From positions 62,001 through 126,000 of the forward strand of contig NZ_AEYE02000031.1 of assembly GCF_000298315.2 (NCBI RefSeq): a stretch of DNA of 64,000 nucleotides, read 5' to 3'. The position numbers were made by a program, and so were the translations under genes. The DNA is from Rhizobium grahamii CCGE 502 (GTDB lineage Bacteria > Pseudomonadota > Alphaproteobacteria > Rhizobiales > Rhizobiaceae). Shown piece by piece: positions 44,248 to 53,717 of this stretch. Position 1 is the stretch's first letter, and the number at the start of each line of letters is the position of its first letter. A model generated the notes under the pieces. The model was not told the origin of the DNA. It saw only the letters and a list, made by a program, of their open reading frames with translations, and ran no database searches.

Positions 44248-44416
44248 GGGAGGGTTGTTCCGCGAAAAGGCGCGCAATGCAAGGCAGGAGCGCCCGCCGT
44301 ACCTGGAGCCTTGCGAATGGCCTCACTGAAACGTTACAGCTTTGTCACTTCCACCCTGTACAACATCGGTCCGCTTGGCTAAACCGCCCCTCGAAACCAT
44401 GAAGAACGGGATTTCC

Positions 44417-45790
44417 ATGATCGATCCGAAGACCCTTGCTGCCCGCTTCCCGGGCGATTTCACCTTTGGCGTTGCGACGGCAGCGTTTCAGATTGAAGGC
44501 GCTTCCAAGGCAGACGGCCGCAAGCCCTCCATCTGGGATGCCTTCTGCAATATGCCTGGTCGCGTCTTCAATCGCGACAACGGCGATGTCGCCTGCGATC
44601 ACTATAACAGGCTCGATCAGGATCTCGATCTCATCAAGTCCATGGGCGTCGAAGCCTACCGCTTCTCGATCGCCTGGCCGCGCATCATCCCTGACGGCAC
44701 CGGTCCGGTGAATGAGGCAGGTCTGGATTTTTACGATCGCCTCGTTGATGGCTGCAAGGCGCGCGGCATCAAGACCTTCGCGACGCTCTACCACTGGGAT
44801 CTGCCACTGCTTCTCGCCGGTGACGGTAGCTGGACGGCGCGCTCGACGGCCTATGCATTCCAGCGCTATGCCAAGACGGTCATGGCCCGGCTCGGCGACC
44901 GTCTCGACAGTGTCGCGACCTTCAACGAACCCTGGTGCATCGTCTGGCTCAGCCACCTCTACGGCATCCACGCGCCGGGCGAACGCAACATGCAGGCGGC
45001 CCTTCACGCGATGCACCACATGAACCTTGCGCACGGCCTCGGCGTTGAGGCGATCCGCTCGGAAGCGCCCAACGTGCCTGTCGGCCTCGTGCTCAACGCC
45101 ATGTCCGTCATGCCGGGCTCAGACAGCGCCGCCGACCAGGCGGCTGGCGAACGCGCCCACCAGTTCCACAACGGCGCCTTCTTCGATCCGGTCTTCAAGG
45201 GCGAGTATCCGAAGGAATTCCTGGAAGCGCTCGGTGACCGCATGCCTGCTGTGGAAGAGGGCGATCTGAAGATCATCAACCAGAAGCTCGACTGGTGGGG
45301 TCTCAACTACTACACGCCGCTGCGTGTCGCCGATGATCCTGCAAAGAGCGGCGACTTCCCCTGGACGGTCGAGGCGCCGCGCGTCAGCGACGTGAAGACA
45401 GATATCGGCTGGGAAGTCTATGCGCCCGGTCTGAAGAACGTCGTCGAGGACCTCTATCGTCGCTACGAGCTGCCGGAGTGCTACATCACCGAGAACGGCG
45501 CCTGTGACAATACGGGCATCGAACAGGGCGAAGTCAACGATGCGATGCGCCTGGATTACTACGGCGAGCACCTGGATGTCGTCGCCGACCTGATCAAGGA
45601 CGGCTATCCGATGCGCGGCTACTTCGCCTGGAGCCTGATGGACAATTTCGAATGGGCCGAGGGCTACCGGATGCGTTTCGGCCTCGTGCATGTCGATTAC
45701 GAAACACAGGTCCGGACAGTGAAGAAGAGCGGCAAATGGTACAGCGAGCTTGCCGCGCAGTTTCCGAAGGGCAACCACAAGACCAGCTGA
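44417..45790 (+). CDS. GH1 beta-glucosidase
   Basis: The 457-residue enzyme hydrolyses beta-glucosides in the cytoplasm with retention. Glu171 in TFNEPW is the acid/base and Glu359 in CYITENGA the nucleophile. The N-terminal FTFGVATAAFQIEGA and the aglycone-site WSLMDNFEWAEGYRMRFGLV are intact, and the length is standard for GH1. ATG 44417 is preferred over ATG 44399 because the fold starts there and neither has a strong ribosome site. The neighbouring esterases suggest joint use of acylated plant glycosides. Confidence 0.95.
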   Translation: MIDPKTLAARFPGDFTFGVATAAFQIEGASKADGRKPSIWDAFCNMPGRVFNRDNGDVACDHYNRLDQDLDLIKSMGVEAYRFSIAWPRIIPDGTGPVNEAGLDFYDRLVDGCKARGIKTFATLYHWDLPLLLAGDGSWTARSTAYAFQRYAKTVMARLGDRLDSVATFNEPWCIVWLSHLYGIHAPGERNMQAALHAMHHMNLAHGLGVEAIRSEAPNVPVGLVLNAMSVMPGSDSAADQAAGERAHQFHNGAFFDPVFKGEYPKEFLEALGDRMPAVEEGDLKIINQKLDWWGLNYYTPLRVADDPAKSGDFPWTVEAPRVSDVKTDIGWEVYAPGLKNVVEDLYRRYELPECYITENGACDNTGIEQGEVNDAMRLDYYGEHLDVVADLIKDGYPMRGYFAWSLMDNFEWAEGYRMRFGLVHVDYETQVRTVKKSGKWYSELAAQFPKGNHKTS

Positions 45791-45833
45791 CGGCGCATGG
45801 CGCGAATCGGCGCCGTGCCTTAAACCCAAGCGC

Positions 45834-46382
45834 ATGGAAAAACCGCTCTTCCTCTATGCGCTCTGTGGCAGCCAGCGAAAGGCTTCGACCAATCGCCGGC
45901 TGCTCGAAGCCCTGCGGGACAATGCGCCCGCAGGCGTCACGATCGAGATCTCAGAGCTGATCGGCGAGCTGCCGATCTTCAACCCGGACCGCGAGGGCGA
46001 AAAAACGCCAGCGATCGTTAAAGCGTTCGCAGCCAAGATCGGGGCGGCCGACGGCATCATCGTCGCGTGTCCTGAGTATGCCCATGGCCTGCCGGGCGGA
46101 TTGAAGAATGCGCTCGATTGGCTCGTCTCCCGCGACGAGGTGCCGTTCAAGCCTGTGATGATCGCGCATGCCTCGCATCGCGGCGATTTCGCGCTAGAGC
46201 AGTTGACCGAAGTGTTGAGGACGATGTCGTTCGCCCTCGTCGATGGCGCCTTTTTCAGGCTTCCGTTGCTCGGAAAATCAGATGACGCGCTGGCGGCGGC
46301 CTTGGCCGAAAGCACCATAAGCGGTCCTCTCGTATCAGCACTTGTAAAATTCTGTGCTGCAATCAATATCCCAAAGACCTGA
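45834..46382 (+). CDS. NADPH-dependent FMN reductase family protein
   Basis: The 182-residue flavodoxin-like protein starts FLYALCGSQRKASTNRRLLE with the FMN phosphate-binding GSxR-S-N pattern and has the second FMN loop CPEYAHGLPGGLKNALDWLV. Members reduce quinones, azo compounds or chromate. The ribosome site before ATG 45834 is weak. It follows the beta-glucosidase by 43 bp on the same strand and may be co-transcribed. Confidence 0.9.
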   Translation: MEKPLFLYALCGSQRKASTNRRLLEALRDNAPAGVTIEISELIGELPIFNPDREGEKTPAIVKAFAAKIGAADGIIVACPEYAHGLPGGLKNALDWLVSRDEVPFKPVMIAHASHRGDFALEQLTEVLRTMSFALVDGAFFRLPLLGKSDDALAAALAESTISGPLVSALVKFCAAINIPKT

Positions 46383-46529
46383 TCGTGTCAGACAAGTATT
46401 TGAAATATTTAAAAATATTCTGCGTTTTTGTGGCCGTCACTGTGGATGGCGGGTGATTAATCGTTACATCGGTCTTTAACCGTTTCTTGAGCCCTTGGCT
46501 GGCAGACTTCCTCAATCGGGGAGCAGTGA

Positions 46530-48740
46530 ATGCGGGTAATTTTCGGGGGAAACAAAAGAGGTTTGAGCTTCGGTCGCCATGCGACCGTCGCCGGCGTACT
46601 CTTTTCCTTCGCCATAGTCGTCGCGATCGTCACCCTGCTCGTGCTAAGCGCGCTTCAACGCGTCGCGGACCGTTCGAATGTGCTGGACGACGAGCGCTCA
46701 CGGGAAACGATGTCCGGCGCGCTGAAGACCTTCGAGATGCAGCTGGGCGCGACGCTCAACGACTACGCGGCTTGGGATGACGCTGCCGTTAACGTCTATG
46801 CCGCCGATGGCATGGCTTGGACGATCAGCAACTATGGTGAGATGTCGGTCAACAGCTCGCTGTTCGACATGGCGATCGTGATCGATGACGCGAAGAAGCC
46901 GATCATGGCCTATCAGGAAGGCAAGCCGATGGACGGCGCGCTGAATGAGTTCTTCTCCCCTTCGCTCTGGACGCTGTTCGACAAGGTGAAGGCTGCGGCC
47001 CCGCAGGACAACCCGGAGGCGACAGGCTTTGTCAGCACGAAAGCCGGGATCGCCGTCGTCGGCGTGGCGCTGGTGCGCGAGAAATCGGGTGCGCTCGATA
47101 TTCCGGCAGGAAAGCATCGCTACCTCATCTTCGCCAGGCATCTCAACGCCGACAAGGTTGCGGAGCTTGGTGCGACCTACGTTATTGGCGGATTGAAGCT
47201 GGTCGCGCCGGAATTCGAAACTCCTTATTCCGTGACGATCACCGACGCGCAATCGGTCGCTCTCGGCAAGCTGGTCTGGGTGTCGCGAGTGCCCGGCGAT
47301 ATCGGCTACGGCGAGGTTCGTCCGATGGTCGTGAAGGCGGTCGGGCTCGTCGGCCTGTTCTTCATCGTCCTCCTCATTATCGGCTGGCTGGCGCTGCGAC
47401 GCCTCAAGGCGGAAGAAATCAATGCCCGCGAGGAAGCCAATCGCGACAGGTTGAGCGGTTTGATGAACCGCGACGGGCTTGGAACGGCGATCGACGCCTT
47501 CGTTGCGGAAGCAGCTGATACCCGCCGCAATGTGCTCATCCTCTACCTCGATCTCGACGGCTTCAAGGAAGTCAACGACGCGTATGGTCATGGGACCGGC
47601 GACCAGCTGATCCGCGCGGTTGCCGCCGGTCTCAACGTGCTCATTCCAGAGGGCGCTGTTCTGGCCCGCATTGGCGGCGACGAGTTCGCCATCGCTTTTG
47701 TCTCCGAAAGTGAGCATGCGGTTGCTCTGCAGCTTTCCGAACAGATCCTGGACTTCCTGGCCGAGCCGCTGGAAATCGGCCGGCGCGTCGTTGTCATCGG
47801 CGCAAGCATCGGCATCGCCATGTCGGAAGGCGGCGCGATCGACCGCGAGGAACTGGTTCGTCGTGCCGACCTTGCCATGTACAAGGCCAAGGAAGCTGGC
47901 CGCGCGCGCATGACGCTTTACGACCCGGCAATGGATGCCGACCGCGCGGAACGCAACGCGCTGGAACTCGATTTGCGGATGGCGATCGAAGGCGGCGACC
48001 TGCAGATCGCCTATCAGCCGCTGATCGACGCCGCGACCCATGAAATGACGGGCGTTGAGGCATTGGTGCGGTGGAATCGCCCGGGCCACGGCCCCGTCTC
48101 ACCCGAGGTCTTCATCCCCATCGCGGAAACCAGCGGGCTGATTGAGGCCCTGGGTCTTTTTGTTTTGCGCAAGGCCTGCGAAACCGCCAAGCAATGGCCG
48201 GAGCTGCGCATCTCGGTCAACGTCTCGCCAGGGCAATTCCGCAACCCGGCTTTCGCGGACTATGTCCGATACGTTCTGAAGCAGACCGAGATCGAGGCCA
48301 AACGCGTGACACTCGAGGTCACCGAGGGCTACATGATCCAGAACCCACAGCGCACCCGGCAGGCCATCGAGCGCCTGAAGGCGCTCGGCGTCAAGGTTGC
48401 GCTCGACGATTTCGGCTCGGGATTCTCGTCCATCGGTTATCTCAGGCAGTTTGGCTTCGATCGCATCAAGATCGATCGCTCGCTGGTCATGAACATCCTC
48501 GAAAGCGAGAGCCAGCGCGAAATGCTGCAGGCGACCGTGGCGCTTGCCCGCTCGCTCGACATTCCGGTCACGGCGGAAGGCATCGAGACCGAGGAGCAGG
48601 GCATTGCGGTGCGGCTCTTCGGCTGCGATACGCTGCAGGGCTATTTCTTCGGTCGACCGATGCCCGCCGAGCAGATCACGGAACGGCTGATGCACGTCCG
48701 CGCGGCGAAGGTCACGAGCCGCCGCACCAACGCCGCCTGA
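46530..48740 (+). CDS. Membrane c-di-GMP protein with CHASE4-like, GGDEF and EAL domains
   Basis: The 736-residue protein has a membrane helix at about residues 20-42, a periplasmic CHASE4-like sensor (EMQLGATLNDYAAWDDAAVN), a second helix at about 270-290, then GGDEF and EAL domains. The diguanylate cyclase signature is intact (GGDEF, 382-386), and the phosphodiesterase motif is intact (EAL, 510-512), with DDFGSGFSSIGYL further on. Both activities are thus possible, and the sensor probably decides which dominates. A long AT-rich upstream region (46383-46529) likely holds its promoter. Confidence 0.93.
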   Translation: MRVIFGGNKRGLSFGRHATVAGVLFSFAIVVAIVTLLVLSALQRVADRSNVLDDERSRETMSGALKTFEMQLGATLNDYAAWDDAAVNVYAADGMAWTISNYGEMSVNSSLFDMAIVIDDAKKPIMAYQEGKPMDGALNEFFSPSLWTLFDKVKAAAPQDNPEATGFVSTKAGIAVVGVALVREKSGALDIPAGKHRYLIFARHLNADKVAELGATYVIGGLKLVAPEFETPYSVTITDAQSVALGKLVWVSRVPGDIGYGEVRPMVVKAVGLVGLFFIVLLIIGWLALRRLKAEEINAREEANRDRLSGLMNRDGLGTAIDAFVAEAADTRRNVLILYLDLDGFKEVNDAYGHGTGDQLIRAVAAGLNVLIPEGAVLARIGGDEFAIAFVSESEHAVALQLSEQILDFLAEPLEIGRRVVVIGASIGIAMSEGGAIDREELVRRADLAMYKAKEAGRARMTLYDPAMDADRAERNALELDLRMAIEGGDLQIAYQPLIDAATHEMTGVEALVRWNRPGHGPVSPEVFIPIAETSGLIEALGLFVLRKACETAKQWPELRISVNVSPGQFRNPAFADYVRYVLKQTEIEAKRVTLEVTEGYMIQNPQRTRQAIERLKALGVKVALDDFGSGFSSIGYLRQFGFDRIKIDRSLVMNILESESQREMLQATVALARSLDIPVTAEGIETEEQGIAVRLFGCDTLQGYFFGRPMPAEQITERLMHVRAAKVTSRRTNAA

Positions 48741-48749
48741 AGTAGGTTT

Positions 48750-49691
48750 TCAGCTTCCGATGTGCTTCTGGCCACGCTTCTTGGCAAGCGCGATCTGGTG
48801 CTGCCGCTGCCGGTAGCGCAGGCGGTCATCCTCGCTACGCGTGTGGTAGCAGTTGCTGCAGGAAACACCTTCCTCGTAGTGAGATGAGGAAATCTCCTCG
48901 GCCGTAATCGGATTGCGGCAGGCGTGGCAGAGCTTGTGCTCGCCTTCCTTGAGGCCATGCTCGACCGAGACGCGTTCGTCGAAGACGAAGCAGGCACCGT
49001 CCCAGAGGCTTTCTTCCTGCGGAATCTCCTCGAGGTATTTCAGGATGCCACCCTTGAGGTGATAGACCTCGTCGAAGCCCTGCTCCTTCATGAAGGCGGT
49101 TGCCTTCTCGCAGCGTATGCCGCCGGTGCAGTACATCGCGATCTTCGGCTTGTTGTGCAGGCCGGTGTTGTTGCGCACCCAATCCGGAAACTCGCGGAAG
49201 GTCTTGGTGTTCGGATCGACGGCGCCGCGGAAGATTCCGATGGCCGTCTCGTAGTCATTGCGCGTGTCGATGACGATCGTATCGGGATCGGAGATGAGCG
49301 CATTCCAATCCTGGGGGGCGACATAGGTGCCGACCACCTGGTTGGGGTCGATGTTCTCGACGCCCATGGTGACGATCTCTTTCTTCAGCTTCACCTTCAT
49401 GCGCAGGAAAGGCATCTTCGACGCACGGCTTTCCTTGTGCTCGAGCGCGGCAAATTCCGGCTGAGCCCGCAGAAACGCGAGCACGGTCCTGATGCCGGTA
49501 TCCGGGCCGCCGATCGTGCCGTTGATCCCCTCGTGAGCCAGCAGCAGCGTGCCCTTCACGCCGTTCTCTTCGCAGAGTGCCTGCAGCGGCTCGCGCAGGC
49601 TTTCGAAGCGCGGGAAAGAAACGAAATGGTAGAGAGCCGCAACGAGGAACGGGCTCGTCGCAGACGTTGGGTGTGTCAGCGTGTCTGTCAT
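48750..49691 (-). CDS. trhO: tRNA uridine(34) hydroxylase (rhodanese family)
   Basis: The enzyme makes 5-hydroxyuridine at the wobble position of tRNA using oxygen. The 313-residue product has an N-terminal acylphosphatase-like domain ([35 protein letters not shown]), then a rhodanese domain ([20 protein letters not shown]) with active-site Cys in [12 protein letters not shown], and a Cys-rich C-terminus ([17 protein letters not shown]) typical of YceA/TrhO. ATG 49691 is chosen; a longer frame begins at 49727. Confidence 0.92.
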   Translation of the reverse strand: MTDTLTHPTSATSPFLVAALYHFVSFPRFESLREPLQALCEENGVKGTLLLAHEGINGTIGGPDTGIRTVLAFLRAQPEFAALEHKESRASKMPFLRMKVKLKKEIVTMGVENIDPNQVVGTYVAPQDWNALISDPDTIVIDTRNDYETAIGIFRGAVDPNTKTFREFPDWVRNNTGLHNKPKIAMYCTGGIRCEKATAFMKEQGFDEVYHLKGGILKYLEEIPQEESLWDGACFVFDERVSVEHGLKEGEHKLCHACRNPITAEEISSSHYEEGVSCSNCYHTRSEDDRLRYRQRQHQIALAKKRGQKHIGS

Positions 49692-49737
49692 ACGGCTGCA
49701 AATACAGCTTTCCGGGTTTTCGCGCAATTGGGGCGAT

Positions 49738-50646
49738 TCAGCTCACCTGTGCGCGCCAGAGCAACTCGATCCGATCCGCTTCCTCCTGCGGATCATCGCC
49801 GAAGACGTCTTCTGCCCGCTCCAGTGCCGCACGTCGATCTTCCTGCTGGCGGAAGATGATCGCATCGAGCAGACGTGCGAGGTCGTCGGCATTCGGAAAG
49901 TGTTGTGGTTCCGCCTCCACCAGTGCGCATAGCACGTCGAGGTCATGGATATGGCCGAGCAGATCGATCAGGCTGCTCGTCACCTCGTATTTCGCCTTCA
50001 TTGCAGCAGGCCAGAGTGGCCGAAGCAGCCGTTGGTAAGCCCGGTAGTCCTGCGCCCGCTTGCGCAATGTGTGAAAGGTTTCCGCCGAGGCTTCGGCCCG
50101 GCAATGCTCGATGGCCTTCCTCGCTTTCGATGTTGTATCGCGCCAGCCCTTGGCAACAAGCCGTGCGTTCCTGCGCGGACCGCCGTTGAAGTGGACCGCT
50201 TCAACGGCCGCTATCGCGTCCCTCAGGATTCCCGGCGCCTCGGTGAGTTTCCCGTCGATGTCCGCTTCTGCTTCGGCCATGTGGTCGCGCCGGCTTTCCA
50301 GGGCCGCGACAATGCGGCCAAGCGCTTTCGCCTCTGCCGCATTGCGGGCGGTTGTTTTCAGGTAGCCGACGGTCTCGATCAGGGCAGTCGCGTCCCGGAT
50401 AGCGGAAAGTAACATTGCGAGATCACGAAGCCGGGCGTTCTCACGCTCGCGAAACTCCGGCACTTCGCTGGCCACCAAGCGATAAAGGGAGCGCACGCGC
50501 TTCAGGTTTTTGCGAAAGGCATGGATCGCCTCGTGCTTGCCCTCCGGTCTTTCTTCAAGTGTACGGATCGCATGAGACATCTGGCCGGCGGCAGCCTTCC
50601 TGAACTCTGCCGTGAAACTGTGGTCAGGCCGTATGCGAAAGGGCAT
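49738..50646 (-). CDS. CHAD-domain protein
   Basis: The 302-residue all-helical protein carries the CHAD pattern of conserved His and basic residues: [20 protein letters not shown] in the first half and [21 protein letters not shown] in the second. CHAD domains bind polyphosphate. The start [15 protein letters not shown] at 50646 is 23 bp inside the 3' end of the CYTH gene, so translation is likely coupled. Together they would form a split version of the fused CYTH-CHAD proteins. Confidence 0.9.
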   Translation of the reverse strand: MPFRIRPDHSFTAEFRKAAAGQMSHAIRTLEERPEGKHEAIHAFRKNLKRVRSLYRLVASEVPEFRERENARLRDLAMLLSAIRDATALIETVGYLKTTARNAAEAKALGRIVAALESRRDHMAEAEADIDGKLTEAPGILRDAIAAVEAVHFNGGPRRNARLVAKGWRDTTSKARKAIEHCRAEASAETFHTLRKRAQDYRAYQRLLRPLWPAAMKAKYEVTSSLIDLLGHIHDLDVLCALVEAEPQHFPNADDLARLLDAIIFRQQEDRRAALERAEDVFGDDPQEEADRIELLWRAQVS

Positions 50647-51112
50647 GCCGATCGTGCTCGTACTCAGTGGCAAGCGCTTGATTTGAATAACGGAAATCGC
50701 CTGTGACCTCGCGGCCGACCCATGAGGGAAGCGAAGGATTGTCACCCTCCGAGCGCATCTCCACTTCGGCGATCACCAAGCCACGGTGCTGCCCGGCGAA
50801 CACGTCAACCTCCCAAACGAAACCGCCATGGGGAACACGATACCGGGTTTTCTCGATGATGATGCCGATTGCGTCGTCGAGCAGTTGCTCGGCGTCGGAG
50901 ACGGGGATGTCGTATTCGAATTCGTCGCGAGTCAGCGTACTCCGGCCGATCTTGACGGTCAGTCGTGCCTTCACATTGTCGAGCACGCGCACGCGCACCG
51001 AGCGGTCGTCCATCGAGGCGATATAGCCCTGCTTGAAAACGGATTTTGTCTCAGCTCCAGCGCGCCAGGAATCGCCGTGCACCAGAAACTTCCGCTCGAT
51101 TTCCTTCGCCAT
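50624..51112 (-). CDS. CYTH-domain protein (triphosphate-tunnel enzyme)
   Basis: The 162-residue protein begins with the hallmark EIERKFLVHG (ExExK), followed by alternating charged strands (VRVRVLDNVKARLTVKIGRS, YRVPHGGFVWEVDVFAGQHR, VIAEVEMRSEGD) that line a triphosphate tunnel. Relatives are inorganic triphosphatases or adenylate-cyclase-like enzymes. Its 3' end overlaps the CHAD gene start by 23 bp. Metal-dependent hydrolysis of polyphosphate or PPPi is the likely job. Confidence 0.93.
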   Translation of the reverse strand: MAKEIERKFLVHGDSWRAGAETKSVFKQGYIASMDDRSVRVRVLDNVKARLTVKIGRSTLTRDEFEYDIPVSDAEQLLDDAIGIIIEKTRYRVPHGGFVWEVDVFAGQHRGLVIAEVEMRSEGDNPSLPSWVGREVTGDFRYSNQALATEYEHDRHALSHTA

Positions 51113-51268
51113 TTCCGGTGAACCTTGTGTGACGATTTTATTACGCTAGCCTAATTTTATCGCGATGGGTACCCATAGTATTCCAAAGATGTGTTTCGGC
51201 TCGACAAAGCTTACCCTTGAGGTTATTTCGGGTCCGGAATTCAATCGTTTCAAAAGGATCACGCGGCC

Positions 51269-51907
51269 ATGGGCGAAAAGACAGAAAAGCTCCTTTCCAT
51301 CCTGAAACTCCAGCCTGTTGTTCCGGTCCTGATTGTCGATGACGTCAAGTCCGCCGTTTCTCTGGCGCGCGCTCTTGTCGCAGGCGGTTTGAAGGCAATC
51401 GAGATCACCATGCGCACGCCCGCTGCGCTCGATGCCGTTCGTGCCGTTGCCGACGAGGTCGAAGGTGCCGAGGTCGGGGCTGGCACCATCCTCAATGCCG
51501 CTCACTGGGATGCTGCGGTTGCCGCCGGCTCCAAGTTCGTCGTCAGCCCGGGTGCAACACAGGAATTGCTCGACGCTGCGCGCAAGTCGTCGGTTCCGCT
51601 GCTGCCGGGTGCTGCGACGGCAAGTGAAGTTATGGCGCTGCGCGAGGAAGGCTATCAGGTTCTGAAGTTCTTCCCGGCAGAACAGGCTGGCGGCGCTGCT
51701 TATCTCAAGGCGCTGTCCTCGCCGCTATCAGGCACGGTCTTCTGCCCGACGGGCGGCATCTCGTTGAAGAATGCAAGGGATTACCTGTCGCTGCCGAACG
51801 TCATCTGCGTCGGCGGCTCCTGGGTTGCGCCGAAGGAACTGGTCGCCGCTGGCGATTGGGACAGCATCACCAAGCTCGCATCGGAAGCAGCTGCCCTGAA
51901 GGCCTGA
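51269..51907 (+). CDS. eda: 2-dehydro-3-deoxyphosphogluconate (KDPG) aldolase
   Basis: It cleaves KDPG to pyruvate and glyceraldehyde 3-phosphate, the last step of the Entner-Doudoroff pathway, the main hexose route in rhizobia. The 212-residue product has GLKAIEITMRTP with a catalytic Glu, VGAGTILN, FVVSPGAT, and the Schiff-base Lys in YQVLKFFPAEQAGG. Length is normal. It is transcribed alone and ends at a strong hairpin. Confidence 0.95.
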   Translation: MGEKTEKLLSILKLQPVVPVLIVDDVKSAVSLARALVAGGLKAIEITMRTPAALDAVRAVADEVEGAEVGAGTILNAAHWDAAVAAGSKFVVSPGATQELLDAARKSSVPLLPGAATASEVMALREEGYQVLKFFPAEQAGGAAYLKALSSPLSGTVFCPTGGISLKNARDYLSLPNVICVGGSWVAPKELVAAGDWDSITKLASEAAALKA

Positions 51908-51929
51908 TTTCGCGGGAAACTCGCACGCG

Positions 51930-51954
51930 ATGCAGGCGGAGGCTCCGCCTGCAT
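51930..51954 (+). terminator. Intrinsic terminator of eda
   Basis: ATGCAGGCGGA (51930-51940) pairs perfectly with TCCGCCTGCAT (51944-51954), followed by TTGTATTT. Confidence 0.8.
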
Positions 51955-52015
51955 TTGTATTTCCAGCGTCAATACCTATCTCCCCTCTGGCCTCTAGACA
52001 GGGAGATGATGAGGA

Positions 52016-52726
52016 ATGTTCGACGCGAAAAAGCTTCTTGAGCAGTTCTTGGGTTCGCAGGTGCCGGGGGTCGGCGGCTCCGTCAAGGACCGTGCCGGCG
52101 ACGCGATCCAGATGGCCAAGGACAATCCGTGGAAGGCAGGCGCGCTTGCGACCGTGCTCCTTGGAACCAAGACTGGCCGCAGCATCGCTGGCAATGCACT
52201 GACGATCGGTGGCCTGGCGGCAATCGCCGGCCTCGGCTATCAGGCCTACAAAAATTACCAGGCAGGGCAGGCGCCAGCAACACCCTCCGATGCGCCGCCG
52301 CCAAAGACAGCAGTGCTGCCGCCGCCCGCTGACTCCGGATTCGGGGCGGCTTCACCGGCTCAAAGCAACGAATTCGTCCTCGTTCTCATCCGCGCCATGA
52401 TCGCAGCGGCAAAGGCTGATGGCCATATCGACGACGGCGAGCGCGCGCTCATTCTCGACAAGATCAAGGCTGCCGATGTCAGTGGCGAAGCCGCCGCCTT
52501 CATCGAACGGGAGCTGTCGCAGCCGACGGATATCGATGCGCTGGTTGCAGCCGCTGCGACCGAGGAGCAGCGGGTCGAACTCTATACCGCATCGCGCCTG
52601 ACCATTGAGCCGGATTCACGCGCCGAGCGTGGCTATCTCGATCTGCTGGCCGGCCGCCTCGGCCTTCCCGATGCGCTTGTCGATCACATCGAGGCAACGG
52701 TGTCATCCGCCAAGATCAGCTTGTAA
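52016..52726 (+). CDS. DUF533 / TerB-like inner-membrane-associated protein
   Basis: The 236-residue protein has an N-terminal helical part with glycine-rich hydrophobic stretches (WKAGALATVLLGTKTGRSIA, LTIGGLAAIAGLGYQAYKNY), a Pro/Ala linker, and a C-terminal TerB-like helical domain (MIAAAKADGHIDDGERALIL). This matches DUF533 proteins such as YebE. The role is unknown; a link to envelope stress is suggested for relatives. The ATG at 52016 is preceded by GATGAGGA. Confidence 0.82.
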   Translation: MFDAKKLLEQFLGSQVPGVGGSVKDRAGDAIQMAKDNPWKAGALATVLLGTKTGRSIAGNALTIGGLAAIAGLGYQAYKNYQAGQAPATPSDAPPPKTAVLPPPADSGFGAASPAQSNEFVLVLIRAMIAAAKADGHIDDGERALILDKIKAADVSGEAAAFIERELSQPTDIDALVAAAATEEQRVELYTASRLTIEPDSRAERGYLDLLAGRLGLPDALVDHIEATVSSAKISL

Positions 52727-52796
52727 GGGTACCAATCGGCCAGTTGCCTTTCCCGGGCGGCTGGCCTAAGCCATGTCTCCTAATCTGGAGGAGCGC

Positions 52797-53489
52797 ATGC
52801 GCGATCTATCGAATTTCAAGGGTTGCCCGGCACCCCAGCCGGTAACCCTCAAGGGCCGGTTCGTCACGGTCGAACCCTATGTTCGCGAGCAGCATCTGCA
52901 AGAGCTGTGGGATGGGCTGGGCGGCATGGCGATCAACCCCCTGCTGCGCTACTTCGCGCAGCCCGATTTCACCGGCGTCGAAGATTTCTCCAATTGGCTG
53001 CAGTCGGTCGCCAAATCGGGTTGGCTGACGCACATTTTCCGCGACAATGCCTCCGGCAAGATCGTCGGCATGGCGAACTACATGCGGGCCGATCCAGCCA
53101 ATGGCGTGATCGAAGTGGGCGGTGTTGCGCACGGCGCTGATATGAAGCGCTCGCCGCTCTCCACGGAAGTCCACTATCTGATGGCCAAGCATGTCTTCGA
53201 GGAGCTTGGCTACCGGCGCTACGAGTGGAAATGCGACAATCTGAACGAGGCGAGCAAGACGACGGCTGCCCGCTACGGATTCACCTTCGAAGGCGTGTTC
53301 CGCCAGCACATGATTTCCAAGGGCCGCAACCGCGATACGGCGTGGTTTTCGATGATTGATTCCGAATGGCCCGCCCTGAACGCGGCATTCGAGGCATGGC
53401 TGTCTCCCAACAATTTTGACGCGGACGGCAAGCAGAAGCGCCGGCTGGAAGATCTTCGCGCTGAGATCAGCAAGGAAACAGCCGCATGA
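52797..53489 (+). CDS. GNAT-family N-acetyltransferase (RimJ/RimL type)
   Basis: The 230-residue protein shows the RimJ/RimL-like fold pattern: LKGRFVTVEPYVREQHLQEL, GKIVGMANYMRADPANGVIEVG, and YRRYEWKCDNLNEASKTTAA followed by YGFTFEGVFRQHMI. Such enzymes acetylate protein N-termini or small amines using acetyl-CoA. ATG 52797 follows GGAGGA; ATG 52773 is less likely. It overlaps the next small gene by four bases. Confidence 0.88.
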   Translation: MRDLSNFKGCPAPQPVTLKGRFVTVEPYVREQHLQELWDGLGGMAINPLLRYFAQPDFTGVEDFSNWLQSVAKSGWLTHIFRDNASGKIVGMANYMRADPANGVIEVGGVAHGADMKRSPLSTEVHYLMAKHVFEELGYRRYEWKCDNLNEASKTTAARYGFTFEGVFRQHMISKGRNRDTAWFSMIDSEWPALNAAFEAWLSPNNFDADGKQKRRLEDLRAEISKETAA

Positions 53490-53701
53490 CGGCTCCGAAA
53501 TCGGAAGGCCGTTCGCAGGCAATTGCGGCGGCCATCATCCTCGTGGCCGCCGGCATCGTCCTCTATTTCATGCCGACTATCGTGCTCGCACTCGGCAGCT
53601 ACTCGCCGTATCTTGCGGCCGGTGTCGGCGCCTGCCTGATCCTTGCCTTCTTCGTCGTGTTCTGGCTGAGAGCACGCTATCAGCGCCGGCGCGGCAAGTA
53701 G
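53486..53701 (+). CDS. Small two-helix membrane protein (71 residues)
   Basis: The start codon overlaps the acetyltransferase stop (ATGA), which argues for a real, coupled gene. The product has two hydrophobic segments (AIAAAIILVAAGIVLYFMPT and AGVGACLILAFFVVFWLRAR) and a basic C-terminus. No family is recognised. Confidence 0.7.
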   Translation: MTAPKSEGRSQAIAAAIILVAAGIVLYFMPTIVLALGSYSPYLAAGVGACLILAFFVVFWLRARYQRRRGK

Positions 53702-53717
53702 CGCTGCAGCCGTTCGA

